DNA of 64,000 nucleotides from positions 248,001 through 312,000 of the forward strand of contig BOKO01000006.1 in NCBI GenBank assembly GCA_016861025.1, written 5' to 3'. The stretch comes from Chloroflexota bacterium. Its GTDB lineage: Bacteria; Chloroflexota; Anaerolineae; Caldilineales; Caldilineaceae. Positions 36,081 to 50,000 of this stretch are shown here, in pieces. The translations under genes and the position numbers were made by a program. Position 1 is the stretch's first letter; each line of letters starts with the position of its first letter. The notes beneath the pieces were generated by a model that saw only the letters and a program-made list of their open reading frames with translations, was not told the origin of the DNA and searched no databases.

Positions 36081-37092
36081 ATGAACATCCTCTACGTTGG
36101 TGTGGATATTGCGCAGGCCAGCTTTGATGGCGTAGCCTGGTGCAAACGGGCGCCGAGACAGGTCGAACATTATGCTAACGCTACGGCTGGCTATCACCAA
36201 TTTGGCGAGCGAATCGAGACGTTGCGCAAAGCTGAAGGCGCAGAGGCTGTCCATTTGATTGTCGAACCCACCGCAGGCTATCAGACAGGTCTCCTCCTCT
36301 TCGCCTATCGCCGGGGTTGGAAAGTCACGCAAGTTAACCCCTTGCAAGTACGGCGCTGGGCGCAAAGTGCTGGCAAGCGCGCCAAGACCGACGTCCAGGA
36401 CGCATTGATGCTGGCGGAGTATGGCGAGCGCACGCAACCGCCTCCGCAGGAAGAAGTGGCCGCAGAGTTGCAGGCGCTCGATCTGTTGCTGCGCCGTCAA
36501 CAAGATGTCAAAGAATTGCTGCAGGGCGAGCGGAATCGGCTTTTCAATCTCCAACATTATCCTCATCTTCCTGACAGCGTGCGGCAGAGTCTTCAGCGCA
36601 CGATCGAGCAATTGGGGCAAGAGCTAAGCCAGCTTGAGGAGGACATCGAGACCTTTCTCAAGCGTCATACCCATTTGGATGACGAACAACGCCTGCTCCG
36701 TTCCATTCGGGGCGTTGGCGCCAACAGCGCCCCTCCCTCTCCTTGTCCTCTTGCATCGTTTCCGCGCCATTACTGCTGGCAAAGGTACGGCGAAACAACT
36801 GGTCGCCTTTCTTGGTCTCGATCCGGCGCCCTATCAAAGCGGGTGTTCCGTTCATCGCCCCTCCTCCATCTCCAAGAAGGGCGACAAGATGGGTAGGGCG
36901 CTCCTCTACATGGCCGCTTTGGGCGGCGTCTCTGGGCATAATGCTCTCCGCTCTTTTTATCGTGCTTTGGTCGAGCGCGGCAAACCGAAAAAGGTCGCTC
37001 TCGTCGCATCTGCTCGTAAGATTCTCGTCTGGGCTTGGGCTGTCTTTTACTCCCGCACCCCTTTCACCGCTGTCCCACAACCCATTACTTGA
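36081..37092 (+). pseudogene. IS110-family transposase, frameshifted
   Basis: The first frame gives the DEDD domain: D8 in YVGVDIAQASFDG, IVEPTAGY, AKTDVQDALMLAEYG, then a coiled coil to LLRSIRGVGANSA. The second frame continues with LPLLVLLHRFRAITAGKGT, KQLVAFLGLDPAPYQSG and GRALLYMAALGG, the Tnp_20 part with its Ser residues, ending at 37092. One extra C in the CCCC run at 36730-36733 explains the shift. Removing it would restore a ~336-residue protein. Either the element is dead or the base is a sequencing error. AAAGGAGAT precedes the ATG. Confidence 0.82.
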
Positions 37093-37102
37093 ATCTCGCC
37101 AG

Positions 37103-37131
37103 TTGACTTTTACGAGAGAATCTACTTTGAT
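37103..37131 (+). promoter_or_regulatory. Candidate promoter ahead of trpD
   Basis: TTGACT (37103-37108), 17-base spacer, TTTGAT (37126-37131). It lies just past the IS110 remnant and 62 bases before trpD. No leader peptide with Trp codons was seen. Confidence 0.4.
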
Positions 37132-37193
37132 TACCGGGTTATTTTGTTAATCTTCATAATTCCGAACTACAGTTCTTTGAAGGAGATCGACCG

Positions 37194-38228
<1,035 letters not shown>

Positions 38229-38262
38229 TTCGGTTGGAAATAATGGTCATATTCGTGATACC

Positions 38263-39468
38263 ATGTCTCGTATGGCAGCACGAACAATGGTTTCCGAACT
38301 ACGCAAATACGCTGTATTGAATGTAGACGCCGCGCGGCAAATTGCCCACGTCTGGCTGGAACGAGCTCGCCTACACAATGCCATCGTCTTTGGGCTGCCC
38401 GAAGTCGATGACCGTTATCATGTCTGGCGCGTGCCCCTGGTCAACAAGGCGACTCAGGAACGCATTGGCGAGGTTGTCATCGACGCATATTCATCGTTGA
38501 TTCTCGAAGACAAGTCGACAGCGCCGGAGGTCTTAGAAGCGCGTCTCCTGGGACGCGATGAAGACATTCGGAAGTCACTCACGGCGCGGACGTTGCCCAA
38601 CGGATACATCCTATCCTCATTGCGGAACTGCATTGCACAGGGCGATGCCGAGGAGATTCTACAGGAATTGCCCGCAGAGAGCGTTGACCTGATTTTTACA
38701 TCACCGCCCTACTACAATGCTCGCCCTGAATATGTTGACTACATTGGCTATGAAGAGTATCTGTTGAAGATTCGCAAAGTGTTGCACCATGCACATCGAG
38801 TCCTGGCGGAAGGACGTTTTTTCGTGATGAACGTCTCGCCGGTCTTGATTCGCCGTGCCAGTCGCAGCCAGGCGTCGAAACGAATCGCAGTGCCATTTGA
38901 CATGCATCGCCTCTTTATCGAGGAGGGCTACGACTTCATCGACGACATCATTTGGGAGAAGCCAGAGGGGGCAGGCTGGGCAACCGGACGCGGGCGGCGC
39001 TTTGCTGCTGACCGCAACCCTCTACAATACAAGCCTGTCCCGGTTACGGAGTACATACTGGTCTACCGTAAGCATACGGACAAGCTGATCGACTGGAATA
39101 TTCGCACGCACCCCGACAAACAAGCCGTCGCTGAGTCAAAAATCGACGACGACTACGAGCGCACCAATATCTGGCGCATCAAGCCAGCGCACGATCCGCG
39201 CCACCCAGCGATCTTTCCTGTCGAACTGGCAGAGAAGGTGATCCGCTACTACTCTTTCAAGGGAGAAGTTGTACTCGATCCGTTTGCGGGCATTGGTACA
39301 GTCGGCAAGGCGGCTGCCATCCTGGGACGACGCTTTGTCTTGATCGAGCAGAACCCCAAATATGTGGCGATTATTCGTGACGAAGCTAAACGCTGGTTAG
39401 GTCACGACGCCCGACACATCCTTACCCTTCACTGTGCGCCCATCGAAACCGACGATGTTCTGCTGTGA
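38263..39468 (+). CDS. Type II DNA methyltransferase, probable N4-cytosine
   Basis: A 401-residue protein (start ATG 38263, with alternatives at 38272 and 38287). An N-terminal ~115-residue domain is unfamiliar. Motif IV is TSPPY (146-150) and motif [14 protein letters not shown] (338-350), so IV precedes I (beta-type order). SPPY favours N4-methylcytosine over N6-adenine. Its neighbour ten bases downstream looks like the matching endonuclease. It is visibly more A/T-rich than trpD and trpC around it, which fits horizontal acquisition. Confidence 0.85.
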   Translation: MSRMAARTMVSELRKYAVLNVDAARQIAHVWLERARLHNAIVFGLPEVDDRYHVWRVPLVNKATQERIGEVVIDAYSSLILEDKSTAPEVLEARLLGRDEDIRKSLTARTLPNGYILSSLRNCIAQGDAEEILQELPAESVDLIFTSPPYYNARPEYVDYIGYEEYLLKIRKVLHHAHRVLAEGRFFVMNVSPVLIRRASRSQASKRIAVPFDMHRLFIEEGYDFIDDIIWEKPEGAGWATGRGRRFAADRNPLQYKPVPVTEYILVYRKHTDKLIDWNIRTHPDKQAVAESKIDDDYERTNIWRIKPAHDPRHPAIFPVELAEKVIRYYSFKGEVVLDPFAGIGTVGKAAAILGRRFVLIEQNPKYVAIIRDEAKRWLGHDARHILTLHCAPIETDDVLL

Positions 39469-39477
39469 GAATCTATC

Positions 39478-40662
39478 ATGCCACCCGAAGAATTCCGCAC
39501 CTTAAGCGAGTTGCTGTCACCATCCGCGATCAGACTGCTTTCAGCAAGTGGCAGCGAACTTGTGCGCCAGATTGGTCTTGATGTTGTGCGCGGCGTTGTC
39601 CTGGATGTGTTCAGCGGCAAAAACCTGCGTGACTCGACCGAACAGTTGACGCGACGGCGCATTGCAGCACTGAATCTGGCAACTGTCGAGCTGTTCTTGA
39701 ACGGCACAGCAAGAACACAGGATTTTGTTGCAAGATTGCCTGAATTGGCGGCAGAAATCCTTTCTCAGAAGCAGCTCCACAAGTCCGAACGTTGGCTGGC
39801 GCAGTGGATGCTTGGGCTAACGGACAAGGCATTCCAAAATGTGCTGCGCGACAATCCGAACGCTATTCAAGAGTATAAACAGCAATACGTCGCCATCTGC
39901 GCCGATGTTATCGCCAGCCACACCCGTGAACATGGAGAACTGAGCGGCTCGATTCGGACAACTGCTGGACTGAGCGCTGAGGTGAACTGGCTCTGGCTGA
40001 CCTATCTTCTCAACACGATAGGAGCACAGACCCTGGCGGTGCGCGGCTCAGAGAAGTCTGCGTATGGCAAGCTGTTCGAGAAGCTGATTCTTGGCGCACT
40101 ACTGTACATGCTTGGTTTCAAGCACATTCTCCCCCCGCCACAAGAATTTGAGCGCGTCTTTTGGCTCTCGTCACGCGGCGAACGCAGGGAGAGCGACGCC
40201 ACACTCCTGTATGAACCCGGTAAGGGTGTACGCTTTGACATTGGCTTTATCGGTCGTGGCAATCCAGAAATCTCGTTGGATAAGGTGACGCGCTTTGAGC
40301 GAGAAATTGCATTGGGGCGCTCCACCTACTACATGGCAACCATCATTCTGGTCGACCGCATCGGCGGCAACAGCCGCATCGAATCGTTGGCACGCGAAGT
40401 CGGCGGCGCCATTGTACAAATGAGCGCAGGTTATTGGATTCGCCAGGTGGTTCAGGTGCTGCACACGTCACTTGGATTTGAGCACGCACTGCTGGCGATG
40501 GATGATGATCAGGTCGAAGCGTTTCTACAGGAGCAGATTCAGCAGGCGCCGTTGGAGGATTTTATTGGCTTGTCGAATAACTTTGAACCACATTTTGTGC
40601 GTGAGTCTGGAGCTGATTACACCGTGGAACACCCTGAGTCAGGAATAGACGAGTCTCTTTGA
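39478..40662 (+). CDS. Type II restriction endonuclease, possibly CfrBI-like
   Basis: A 394-residue protein with no strong general match by eye. The N-terminal two thirds are helical. A possible PD-(D/E)xK core spans ESD (D240), RFDIGFIG (D254) and NPEISLDK (E264, K269). Its place right behind an SPPY-type methyltransferase makes it the cognate endonuclease. A CfrBI-type family is my best guess, since CfrBI pairs with such a methylase, but the recognition site is not evident. A/T-rich like the methylase. Confidence 0.65.
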   Translation: MPPEEFRTLSELLSPSAIRLLSASGSELVRQIGLDVVRGVVLDVFSGKNLRDSTEQLTRRRIAALNLATVELFLNGTARTQDFVARLPELAAEILSQKQLHKSERWLAQWMLGLTDKAFQNVLRDNPNAIQEYKQQYVAICADVIASHTREHGELSGSIRTTAGLSAEVNWLWLTYLLNTIGAQTLAVRGSEKSAYGKLFEKLILGALLYMLGFKHILPPPQEFERVFWLSSRGERRESDATLLYEPGKGVRFDIGFIGRGNPEISLDKVTRFEREIALGRSTYYMATIILVDRIGGNSRIESLAREVGGAIVQMSAGYWIRQVVQVLHTSLGFEHALLAMDDDQVEAFLQEQIQQAPLEDFIGLSNNFEPHFVRESGADYTVEHPESGIDESL

Positions 40663-40718
40663 TACCTCGGTGTGTTATGCGATAGGACACGAATGAACTG
40701 GGCTCAAAGATAGTATCA

Positions 40719-40934
40719 ATGGAACAGCAAATTGCGGTAATTGTTGAAAAGCACAATGATGGTTTTGTAGCTTACTCGTCTGGATTACGCGGCGTAGTTG
40801 TGGGTCAGGGTGACACGCTTGAAAGCGCGCTCGCAGATGTGAAATCGGCAATTCAGTTTCATGTTGAAACCTTTGGCGCTGACGTTCTGCGCGGTCAACC
40901 TAATGGAATGGAAGAAAACGAAGATACAAAATGA
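40719..40934 (+). CDS. HicB-like small protein, no HicA partner
   Basis: A 71-residue protein with the HicB/UPF0150 fold pattern: IAVIVEKHNDGFVAYSSGL, VVVGQGDTLESALADVKSAI, then a short tail. HicB proteins normally neutralise a HicA mRNA-interferase beside them; none is present. Its stop overlaps the trpC start (ATGA), so translation of trpC is coupled to it. It may be a leftover antitoxin or a stand-alone regulator. No strong Shine-Dalgarno site. Confidence 0.72.
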   Translation: MEQQIAVIVEKHNDGFVAYSSGLRGVVVGQGDTLESALADVKSAIQFHVETFGADVLRGQPNGMEENEDTK

Positions 40935-41796
40935 AACCATCCAAATTCGACATCGCCAAACACAAGGGCGAAGTGCTCGACCAAATCATGGCGTGGAAGC
41001 GGCAGGAAGTGCCGAAGCAAATGGAGATAATGCCGCTGGCGCAGGTCAAGGCGTTTGCGCGGGTGACGCCGCCCGCGCTCGATTTTGCCGCAGCGTTAAC
41101 TGCCAGACCCGGCGCCAGCCTGATCGCCGAGGTGAAGCGTGCCAGCCCATCCAAAGGGGTGATTGCACACGACTGGGATCCGGAGCTGATCGCCGAGACC
41201 TACGCGCGTAATGGTGCGGCGGCGATCTCCTGCCTGACCGACAGCCGCTTCTTTCAGGGGAAACTCGAATACTTGACCGCGATCAAGGAGCGACTGCGCG
41301 AGATCGGTAAACCGGTTCCGGTGCTGCGCAAAGATTTTCTCTACCATGAATACCAGGTCTACGAGGCGCGCATGGCCGGCGCCGACGCCATCCTGCTCAT
41401 TGTCGGCGTGCTCGGCGACAACGATCTGCGCGACCTGCGCGAGTTAGCCGAGAGCCTAGGCATGGCCGCGCTCGTCGAGGTGCATGATGAAGCGGAGACC
41501 GAACGCGCTCTCAAAAGCGGCGCACTCATCATCGGCGTCAACAACCGCAACCTGCGCACCTTCGAGGTGGACATCGAAACCACTGGGCGTCTGCGCAGCC
41601 TGATCCCGCCGGACAAGCTCCTGGTCGGCGAGAGCGGCATTCGCACAGTGGCCGACGTGCGGCGCATGGCGGAGATGGGCTGCGACGCCATCCTGGTCGG
41701 CGAGACTTTCTGCAAGCTGCCTCAGGCGAAGCGCGGCGAAGAAGTGAAGGCGTTCGTTGAGGCAGGAAGAATCATCCACAAAAGCGAGCCTGGCAG

Positions 41797-41800
<4 letters not shown>
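40931..41800 (+). CDS. trpC: Indole-3-glycerol-phosphate synthase
   Basis: A 289-residue TIM barrel that closes the indole ring in tryptophan synthesis. Motifs: LIAEVKRASPSKGVI (catalytic Lys and substrate Ser), PVLRKDFLYHEYQVYEAR (Lys, Asp), ALVEVHDEAE (Glu), IIGVNNRNLRTFEVD (Asn) and LVGESGIRT (Glu, Ser). Start and stop each overlap a neighbour by four bases (ATGA with the HicB-like gene and with the decarboxylase), so three products are translationally coupled. Confidence 0.95.
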
Positions 41801-43254
<1,454 letters not shown>

Positions 43255-43259
43255 TATTG

Positions 43260-43329
43260 ATCCGCAGATTGCGCAGATTTCGCAGAGAAAATCGCATCTC
43301 TTTCTGCGAAATCTGCGCAATCTGCGGAT
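43260..43329. repeat. 27-base perfect inverted repeat before trpF
   Basis: Arms 43260-43286 and 43303-43329 are exact, with a 16-base loop. It begins five bases after the decarboxylase stop and ends 23 bases before the trpF ATG. No T tract follows. It would form a very stable mRNA hairpin between two trp-cluster cistrons. Confidence 0.9.
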
Positions 43330-43352
43330 GATACGAATCAGGCGATGGGAAG

Positions 43353-44036
43353 ATGACGATTGTTAAAATCTGCGGTTTGACCAATTTGGAAGATGCGTGC
43401 GTGGCGGCGGGGGCGGGTGCGGATTTGCTGGGCTTTATTTTGTATCCGAAGTCGCCGCGCTATGTTGCGCCGGAGACAATCGCGGAGATCGTGGCGGGTC
43501 TGCGCAAGGCGTTTGCTGCGCCGCCGCGTTGCGTCGGCGTGTTCGTCAACGTGTCGCCCGCGCAGGTTCTGGCAACGCTGGATCGCGCTCAGCTCGACCT
43601 GGCGCAGCTTCACGGCGATGAATCAGCGGCGGAGATAGCGGCGCTGGCAGGGCGCGGCTTCAAGGCGGTGCGCCCGACAAATCTGGAGGCGGCGTTGGCT
43701 GCGGTTGATATGTTTGCTCCGCTCGGCGCAGCGGCGGGGCCACAACTACTGGTGGATGCGTACACGCCGAACGCTTACGGCGGCGCCGGACAAGTGGCGG
43801 ATTGGTCGCTGGCAGAAGCGGTTGCACAGCGCGTCGATCGGCTGCTGCTGGCGGGCGGTTTGACGCCGGAGAATGTCGCCGAAGCAGTGAGGCAGGCCAA
43901 GCCGTGGGGCGTCGATGTCGCCAGCGGCGTCGAACAGGCGCCGGGGCGCAAAGATCACGCAAAGGTGCAAGCGTTTATTGCCGCAGCAAAGGGCGCAGAT
44001 GTAACTCTACGGGAACTGCGGGCAAGTCAACCGTGA
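43353..44036 (+). CDS. trpF: Phosphoribosylanthranilate isomerase
   Basis: A 227-residue TIM barrel catalysing the Amadori step of tryptophan synthesis. Catalytic Cys in VKICGLTNLEDA and Asp in LLVDAYTPNAYGG, plus LLLAGGLTPENV and VDVASGVEQAPGRKD at the phosphate site. GGGAAG precedes the ATG. It ends eight bases from the convergent giant gene. Confidence 0.95.
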   Translation: MTIVKICGLTNLEDACVAAGAGADLLGFILYPKSPRYVAPETIAEIVAGLRKAFAAPPRCVGVFVNVSPAQVLATLDRAQLDLAQLHGDESAAEIAALAGRGFKAVRPTNLEAALAAVDMFAPLGAAAGPQLLVDAYTPNAYGGAGQVADWSLAEAVAQRVDRLLLAGGLTPENVAEAVRQAKPWGVDVASGVEQAPGRKDHAKVQAFIAAAKGADVTLRELRASQP

Positions 44037-44044
44037 CTATCGGA

Positions 44045-47000
44045 TCACCGATTCACTAACGGCAGGTACAGGCTCCACTCCCTGCGTTCGACGACGGCGA
44101 TCCCTACTACGCCGCCTCGCTCCGTCGAGAGGGTGATGGGAGTGATTGCGGCTGACAGCCCATCCGGCAGCGCAATGCTGAGTTGATATGCGGCTGTTGC
44201 GACGCCGATAAATATGAATCGACCGTTGTTATCCGTCACCGCTGTTTGCCCAGCCATCGTCACCGGCACGCCTGCCAGCGGCGCCTCCCACGACTGGCGC
44301 ATTCCGTCGCCGTTGCTGTCCAGCCATACGCTGCCGCGGATCGTGTTCGGCGCAGCCACCGCCAATGCTGCGCCCTGGCCGGCGTTGGCAACCAGTGTGA
44401 TCGACTGTGGCTGCACTGTCGGCGTCGTCGCCGCCAGCGCGTAGCTACCCACTGCCGTGCCCAGAAATAGACTACGTCCGCCCATCGTCTTCGCCTGTAC
44501 TGCGTCTAGAGTCAGGGTGAAGGAGGTGCGGAACAACGGTTCGTCCGGCTGTTGACGCCCGTCGCCGTCCCAATCTTCGTAGACGACGGCGCTGACCAGC
44601 CCGGGCAGTTGCAGCGCAAGCTGAATTGCACCGCCCTGGGCAAGATTGATCGTGCGGCTGGCGATGGCGGCATAACCGATAGGCGCAACTGCCGTCAGCG
44701 TGTACGCACCATCGGGCAGATTGGCGAACTGTGCGCGGCCGTTGGCGGTCGTTGTAGCGTTTGCGGCGGCGGCGCCTGTCAAGCTCACATTGACGCCGCC
44801 TACACCCGTCTCGCCAGCATCCTGCACGCCATCGGCGTCCAGATCGACGAAAGCCTGCACGGTAGTCAGCCCAGCCGGTCGCAGAGGGATGGCAGGTAAG
44901 GTCACATCTGCGCCTTGCACGGAGAGATGGCGTATCGTTGGGCCATTGACCACGTAACCATCAGGCGGCGTAATCGTCAACGTGTGCAGCCCACCAACCA
45001 GTGCGAGGGGTTGTCCCCAACCAGTTTGCCCGGAGACGCCGCTGCTGCTGCCGTCCGCCAGTGTTGCGCCGGCCAGACCCGGCTCGCCAGGATCGCGGGC
45101 GCCGTTGCCGTTGTCGTCGCGGAAGGCGCTCCAGACCACCTGTGCTGTGCCGTTCGCGCTTGCCCGGAGCGGCGGTGGGGTTGGAGTGAGAGTGATGTCG
45201 ATGATTCTGCCATACCCGCCGTTGATCAGATAGCAGCCTGCGGAGTAGGGACCGCACCCTCCCCAGCCATACGCCGCAGAATGGTTGAAGCCGGGCACAT
45301 CCACCACTCGGAAACAGCCACCTGTGCCTGACGAGCCGTACCCTCCATCGAGACCGGTGTATTGGTCATATTGGATGGTGGGATTGGCGACGTTGCAGGA
45401 ACCGTTCACCGACGCATAGTAGATGATTCGCGCGCCGGCAATGGGGATCAATGCCTCGCCCTGCTGGTAGCGCACAACGCCGCCCACGTACTGGTTCCCC
45501 GCCGTCGGTGGGGTCTCCACGCCGACGCCAAGCTGCACCACGGTATGCTCAGCGCCGACAGTGAACACGCCGGGCGAGGTGGTGATGAACAAGCTGGACG
45601 GCGCGCTCACCAGTTGCAGGGCATAGGGTGTATTTGCCGACAGTCCTTCAAAGCGGAAGTAGCCGGCGGTGTCCGGCGTCGCGACGGCCACTTGCTGCCC
45701 GCCCGCGCCGACCAGCCGCACGGCGTAATCACTAACGCCCGGCTCGTTGTTGTCCCACTGCTGGTTGCTGTTCATGTCGTTGTACACTGCGCCGACGATG
45801 TGGCCAACAGGAACCAGGCTCAGGTTGTTGTTGCTCAGGATTTGGCCGGTCTGGTAGGTGATCAGCGGCTCGCTGTTGACTGTATAGCCCGGCGGCGGCG
45901 CGGGCAGGCGCAGGCGGTATGTGGCCGGCGCCAGGTTGACGAAGCTGAAATTGCCATAGCTGTCGCCGGTGGTCGCAACGGTGGCGGCAGTGGCGATGTT
46001 TTGCAGTTGCACCGTCAGCCCGGACGCCAATGAGCTGCCGCCCAGGGAAAAGCCGCCCGTGTTCGGTGGAAAGACCTTGCCGCTGATGCGGCCAGCGTCG
46101 CGCAGGGGCAGGCTCAGTGTCTGCGCGGCCTGCGCGACGCTGACCCCAGCGATCTCCCAGAGCGAGCTGTACCCGGTTGGCGGCGTGAAGCTCAGCGCAT
46201 AGACGCCCGTGGGTAGGTAAAAAGTGGCCCCCGCGCTGCTGATCGTCTGCTGGATACTGTTGATGGTGATAGAGCCCCCGCTGATGAACGGTTCGTCGCT
46301 GTCACGGGTGGAGTTGCTGTTGCTGTCCAGAAACGCTCGCACCAGCAGGGTGTTGACCGCTTGCACCGCCAACGGCATGGGCGCGCCGCCGCTGCGCGGC
46401 ACGTTGACGCCGTTCGGGCTGGCGGGCAGCAGGCCGTCGGGCAGGCCGTCCATCGCCTGGGCGCAGACCGGCGTCAGTCCGCTGGCAACGGGGTTGAAGG
46501 TCGCCAGACCGCCGTCGTTGCTGTTGACCATCTGCAACTCCGCGCCCGAGCTGCCGCAGGGGACGTCGCGCAGGCGCACGGCCACACTGGCCAGCCGCTG
46601 CTCGCCGGCGTCCACCACGCCGTTGTGGTTGCCGTCGATGAAAACTAGCACGCGCGGCTGGTTGTCCGGCGGCAGGGCGAAGTCGATCAATGGCACACCA
46701 CCATCTACCGGAATGGAAGCATCGCGCGTCCAGCTTTTCCCGTCATGGTTCAGCGTTACTCGGTACTCCCCGCTGTTGATCGGCGAAACCTGGTAGGAGC
46801 CGTCCGAGGCGGTGGTGCGATTGGCTACCGATTGCCCGGATGGGGTGGTGACGGCCACGCTCGCCCCCGCCACCGGGTCATCCCAGGCCGGGTCATAAAG
46901 GCCGTTGCCGTCGTTGTCGCGGAAGACGCGGCCGCCCAGGACCTGATTCGTGTTGAGTTGGTAGCCCACCTCCAGCAGCTCGACTGCGCCGACGCCGGTC

Positions 47001-50000
47001 AGATTGAACCAGCGCTCCACGCCTGTGGTGGGGGCGTAGCCCGACGGCAGATTGACGCGCGCCCGATACACGCCGACCGGCAGGTTGGGAAAGCTGAAAT
47101 AGCCGGTGTTCCAGGACGGGCCATTGGCGGTCACCGTGCTGGCGACTTCCCCACCGCTGGCGTTGTAGAGCACCACCGGGATGCCGTTGTTGCTGGGCAC
47201 GTTGCTCTCGGTGCAGTTGTTGCCGTTGGCGCGGACACCCAGCGGCGCACAGCGATCCCAGAAGGCGTAGCCGGCGATGGTCTGCGGGTTGGTGGGGTTG
47301 TAGGGGTAGTAGACGTTGGCGTGGGTGTTGTTGTCCAGCGTGACGATTTGCGAATAAGTGGGCCAGCCTTCCTGCCCGGGGATGTCCGGGGCGGGGATCA
47401 GGCGCACCTCCAGCGTGGCCGGGTTCAGGTTCCAGTTGCTGGTCGCGGGCTGGCTGGCGGGCAGGTAGCCGGTTTCGATCAGGCTGCCGCTGAGGGTACG
47501 CACTTCGTAGATGCAGGCGAATCCCTGGCCGAATGTTCCCGCCAGTTGGCAGAACATGTTCAGCGAGCGAGAGAGCGTGCCGCTAAAGTTAAGCGTGGCG
47601 GCGCTGTCGTTGCTGACCACCGCCGTTCGCTCCGCCGGCGTCAGTTGCAAACCGGGGACCAGGTTGGCGATCTCGCCCCACGGCCGCACCGTGTATGTAC
47701 CCGGCGCTAACCCCTCCACCAACGCCTCCCCCTGGGCGTTGGTAAAAGCCACCCGCACCTGGCTGCCATCCAGCAGCAGCTCGAAGGGCAGGAAGGTGAT
47801 CGGCAGCGCCTGCCCGTTGACCACCTGCACCGCTTTGATGGTCAACTCGCCCTTCTTCAGCAGCGTCCAGTTTTCTACGGCGCTGCCGTTGAGCGTCGCC
47901 GGCACGAAGCGCTGTGTCACGCCATCGGCGGTGACGTAGGTGGCGGGTGGGGCGAGTTGCAGGGTGTAGTTGCCGTTGTCCAGGCCGAAGAAGCCGTAGC
48001 CGCCACCGGGGAAGAACAACGGTTGCAGGTTGCCCGGCAGCAAGTTCAGGGCCGCGCCGCTGACGGCCGCGCCGCTGCTGTCGCTGATCTGCCCGCCTAT
48101 CGTCCCACCGGCGGCGAAGGGCAACTGCACGCTGACCATGTTCATGCCCGCCACGTACACCTCGACCTCACGGCTGGCGGGATAGATGCCGCTCGCCACG
48201 TTCATCTGCACCCGGTACAGGCCCGGTTCGCTGATACGGAAGGCGTAGGCCCCGTGGCTCCAGCTTGAACCGGTGACGTGGGTGGCGAGTTGATTGCCGT
48301 TGGCGTCTAGCAGGCGGACGGTGTAGCTGTTCAGCGGAAACTCGTTCGGGTCAGGGTAGCCATTGGCGTTGCTGTCAAGCCAGGCGCGGCCGACGATGTA
48401 GCCATCGTCCTCCGGCTGCGGCACAAACGGCACCGACATGATGCCGAAGTTGACTTCGGTGCCGCCGTCTGCGCCCATGGCCACGGGCACCGGGTTGGGG
48501 GTGGAAATGCAGTTGGCGATAATGGAGCAGACGTAGAGGTTGGTGGCCTCCACCAGGTAGACCCCGGCCTGGGGCGTGAAGATCTGGTAGTTGCCATGAA
48601 TATCGCGTCCAGCCGTCAGCACGGTGTGGGGTGGCTCTTGCAAGGTGGTGGTGACAATCGTGTTCTGCACGACGTTGTAGCTGGTCTCGCCCAGGCCGAA
48701 GAAGCCATCCGCATCGCGGTCGAGCCAGATGACGCCGTTGATATTCGCCGGCTCCAGGACGCTGACCAGGGTGCTGGTGATGGCGCTACTGCTGTTGTTT
48801 TCGGCTGCCACGGTGACCGTGTAGGTTCCCGGTGTGGCAAAGGTGTGTTCGACCAGCGCGCCGCTGCCCAGCCCGCCGTCGCCGAACTCCCAGGCATAGT
48901 CGATGCCCGTGCCCGCGCTGATGCTGGCGACAAACTGCGCGGGCAAATCGGCGTAAATGGGCGGCGTTACCTGGATGGACAGCCCGGCAATCGGCACATC
49001 GGCCACCCCTCCGGCCGCGTAAGCCAGCGAAAACTCCGAGGTGCTGCCATCGGCATGGGTGGCGGTAGCGCTGACGAACTGGTTGGGCGGGATGGCAGCA
49101 GGCAGGGTCACGTCGAAGGCTGCATCGCCGCTGACGTCGGTGGCGACGCTGGTCGCGCCCAGGTAGTACTCCCCTTCGCCGTAGCCGCTGGGGTCGGCAG
49201 CCGCGCTGTAGTAGAAATCCAGGGTGAAGGAAACGTTCGGGTTGCTGTTCAGCGTGCCATGAATGCGCGTCGTGCCGTTGGCATAACTTTGGGCGAAGGT
49301 GACGACCGGGTAGTTTTGCAAGTTGTTACCGCCGGTGTCCGGGTCGTCCGGGTCGTTGATGTTGACGCCATCCGGCCAGCGCAGGTCAATGCCCAACTGC
49401 GAGTTGGCGTAGATGCGGTTGCCGCGAATGCTGTTGCTGAGACCGGTGTTGCCCACTCTCACGCCGCTGTAGAACGCCGACACCGTGCCGTTGTGGGCGA
49501 TAATGTTGGCTTCGCCCGACCCGGTACCGCCGATGAGGTTGTTGTTGCCCGATAGGAAAAGCCCGTTCTGCCCATTGCCCAATGGCGTCACGCCATCCGC
49601 GCCCACGCCAATCCGGTTGCCGGTAATCAGCATATTGGACGAATGGGTAATGATGCCTTCGTAAGTGTGGCCGGCGATCACGTTGTCGCGGATGATGACC
49701 GGTACGCTGGATGTGCCGCCGATGCCGTAATTGTTGGGCAGGGCGGCCAGGCCCGTGGCGTTCACCCCCATCCAATTCCCGGCGATGATGGTCGGCGGCG
49801 CGTCGGGGTTGGGCAGGTTGTTGAAGTAGATAGCCGAGATGGAGGTCTGGCTGTTGCCGGAGATCAGGTTGCGTTCCAGCTCGTCGGAGAGGCCGTCGCT
49901 GTTGGTGCCGATGCGGTTGCCGTAGCCGCCCAGAATAATGCCGGCGCGAGGTGCGCCGCCGTACCCGTTGGGGATGGAGTTCATGCCGGTGATGTCCGTG

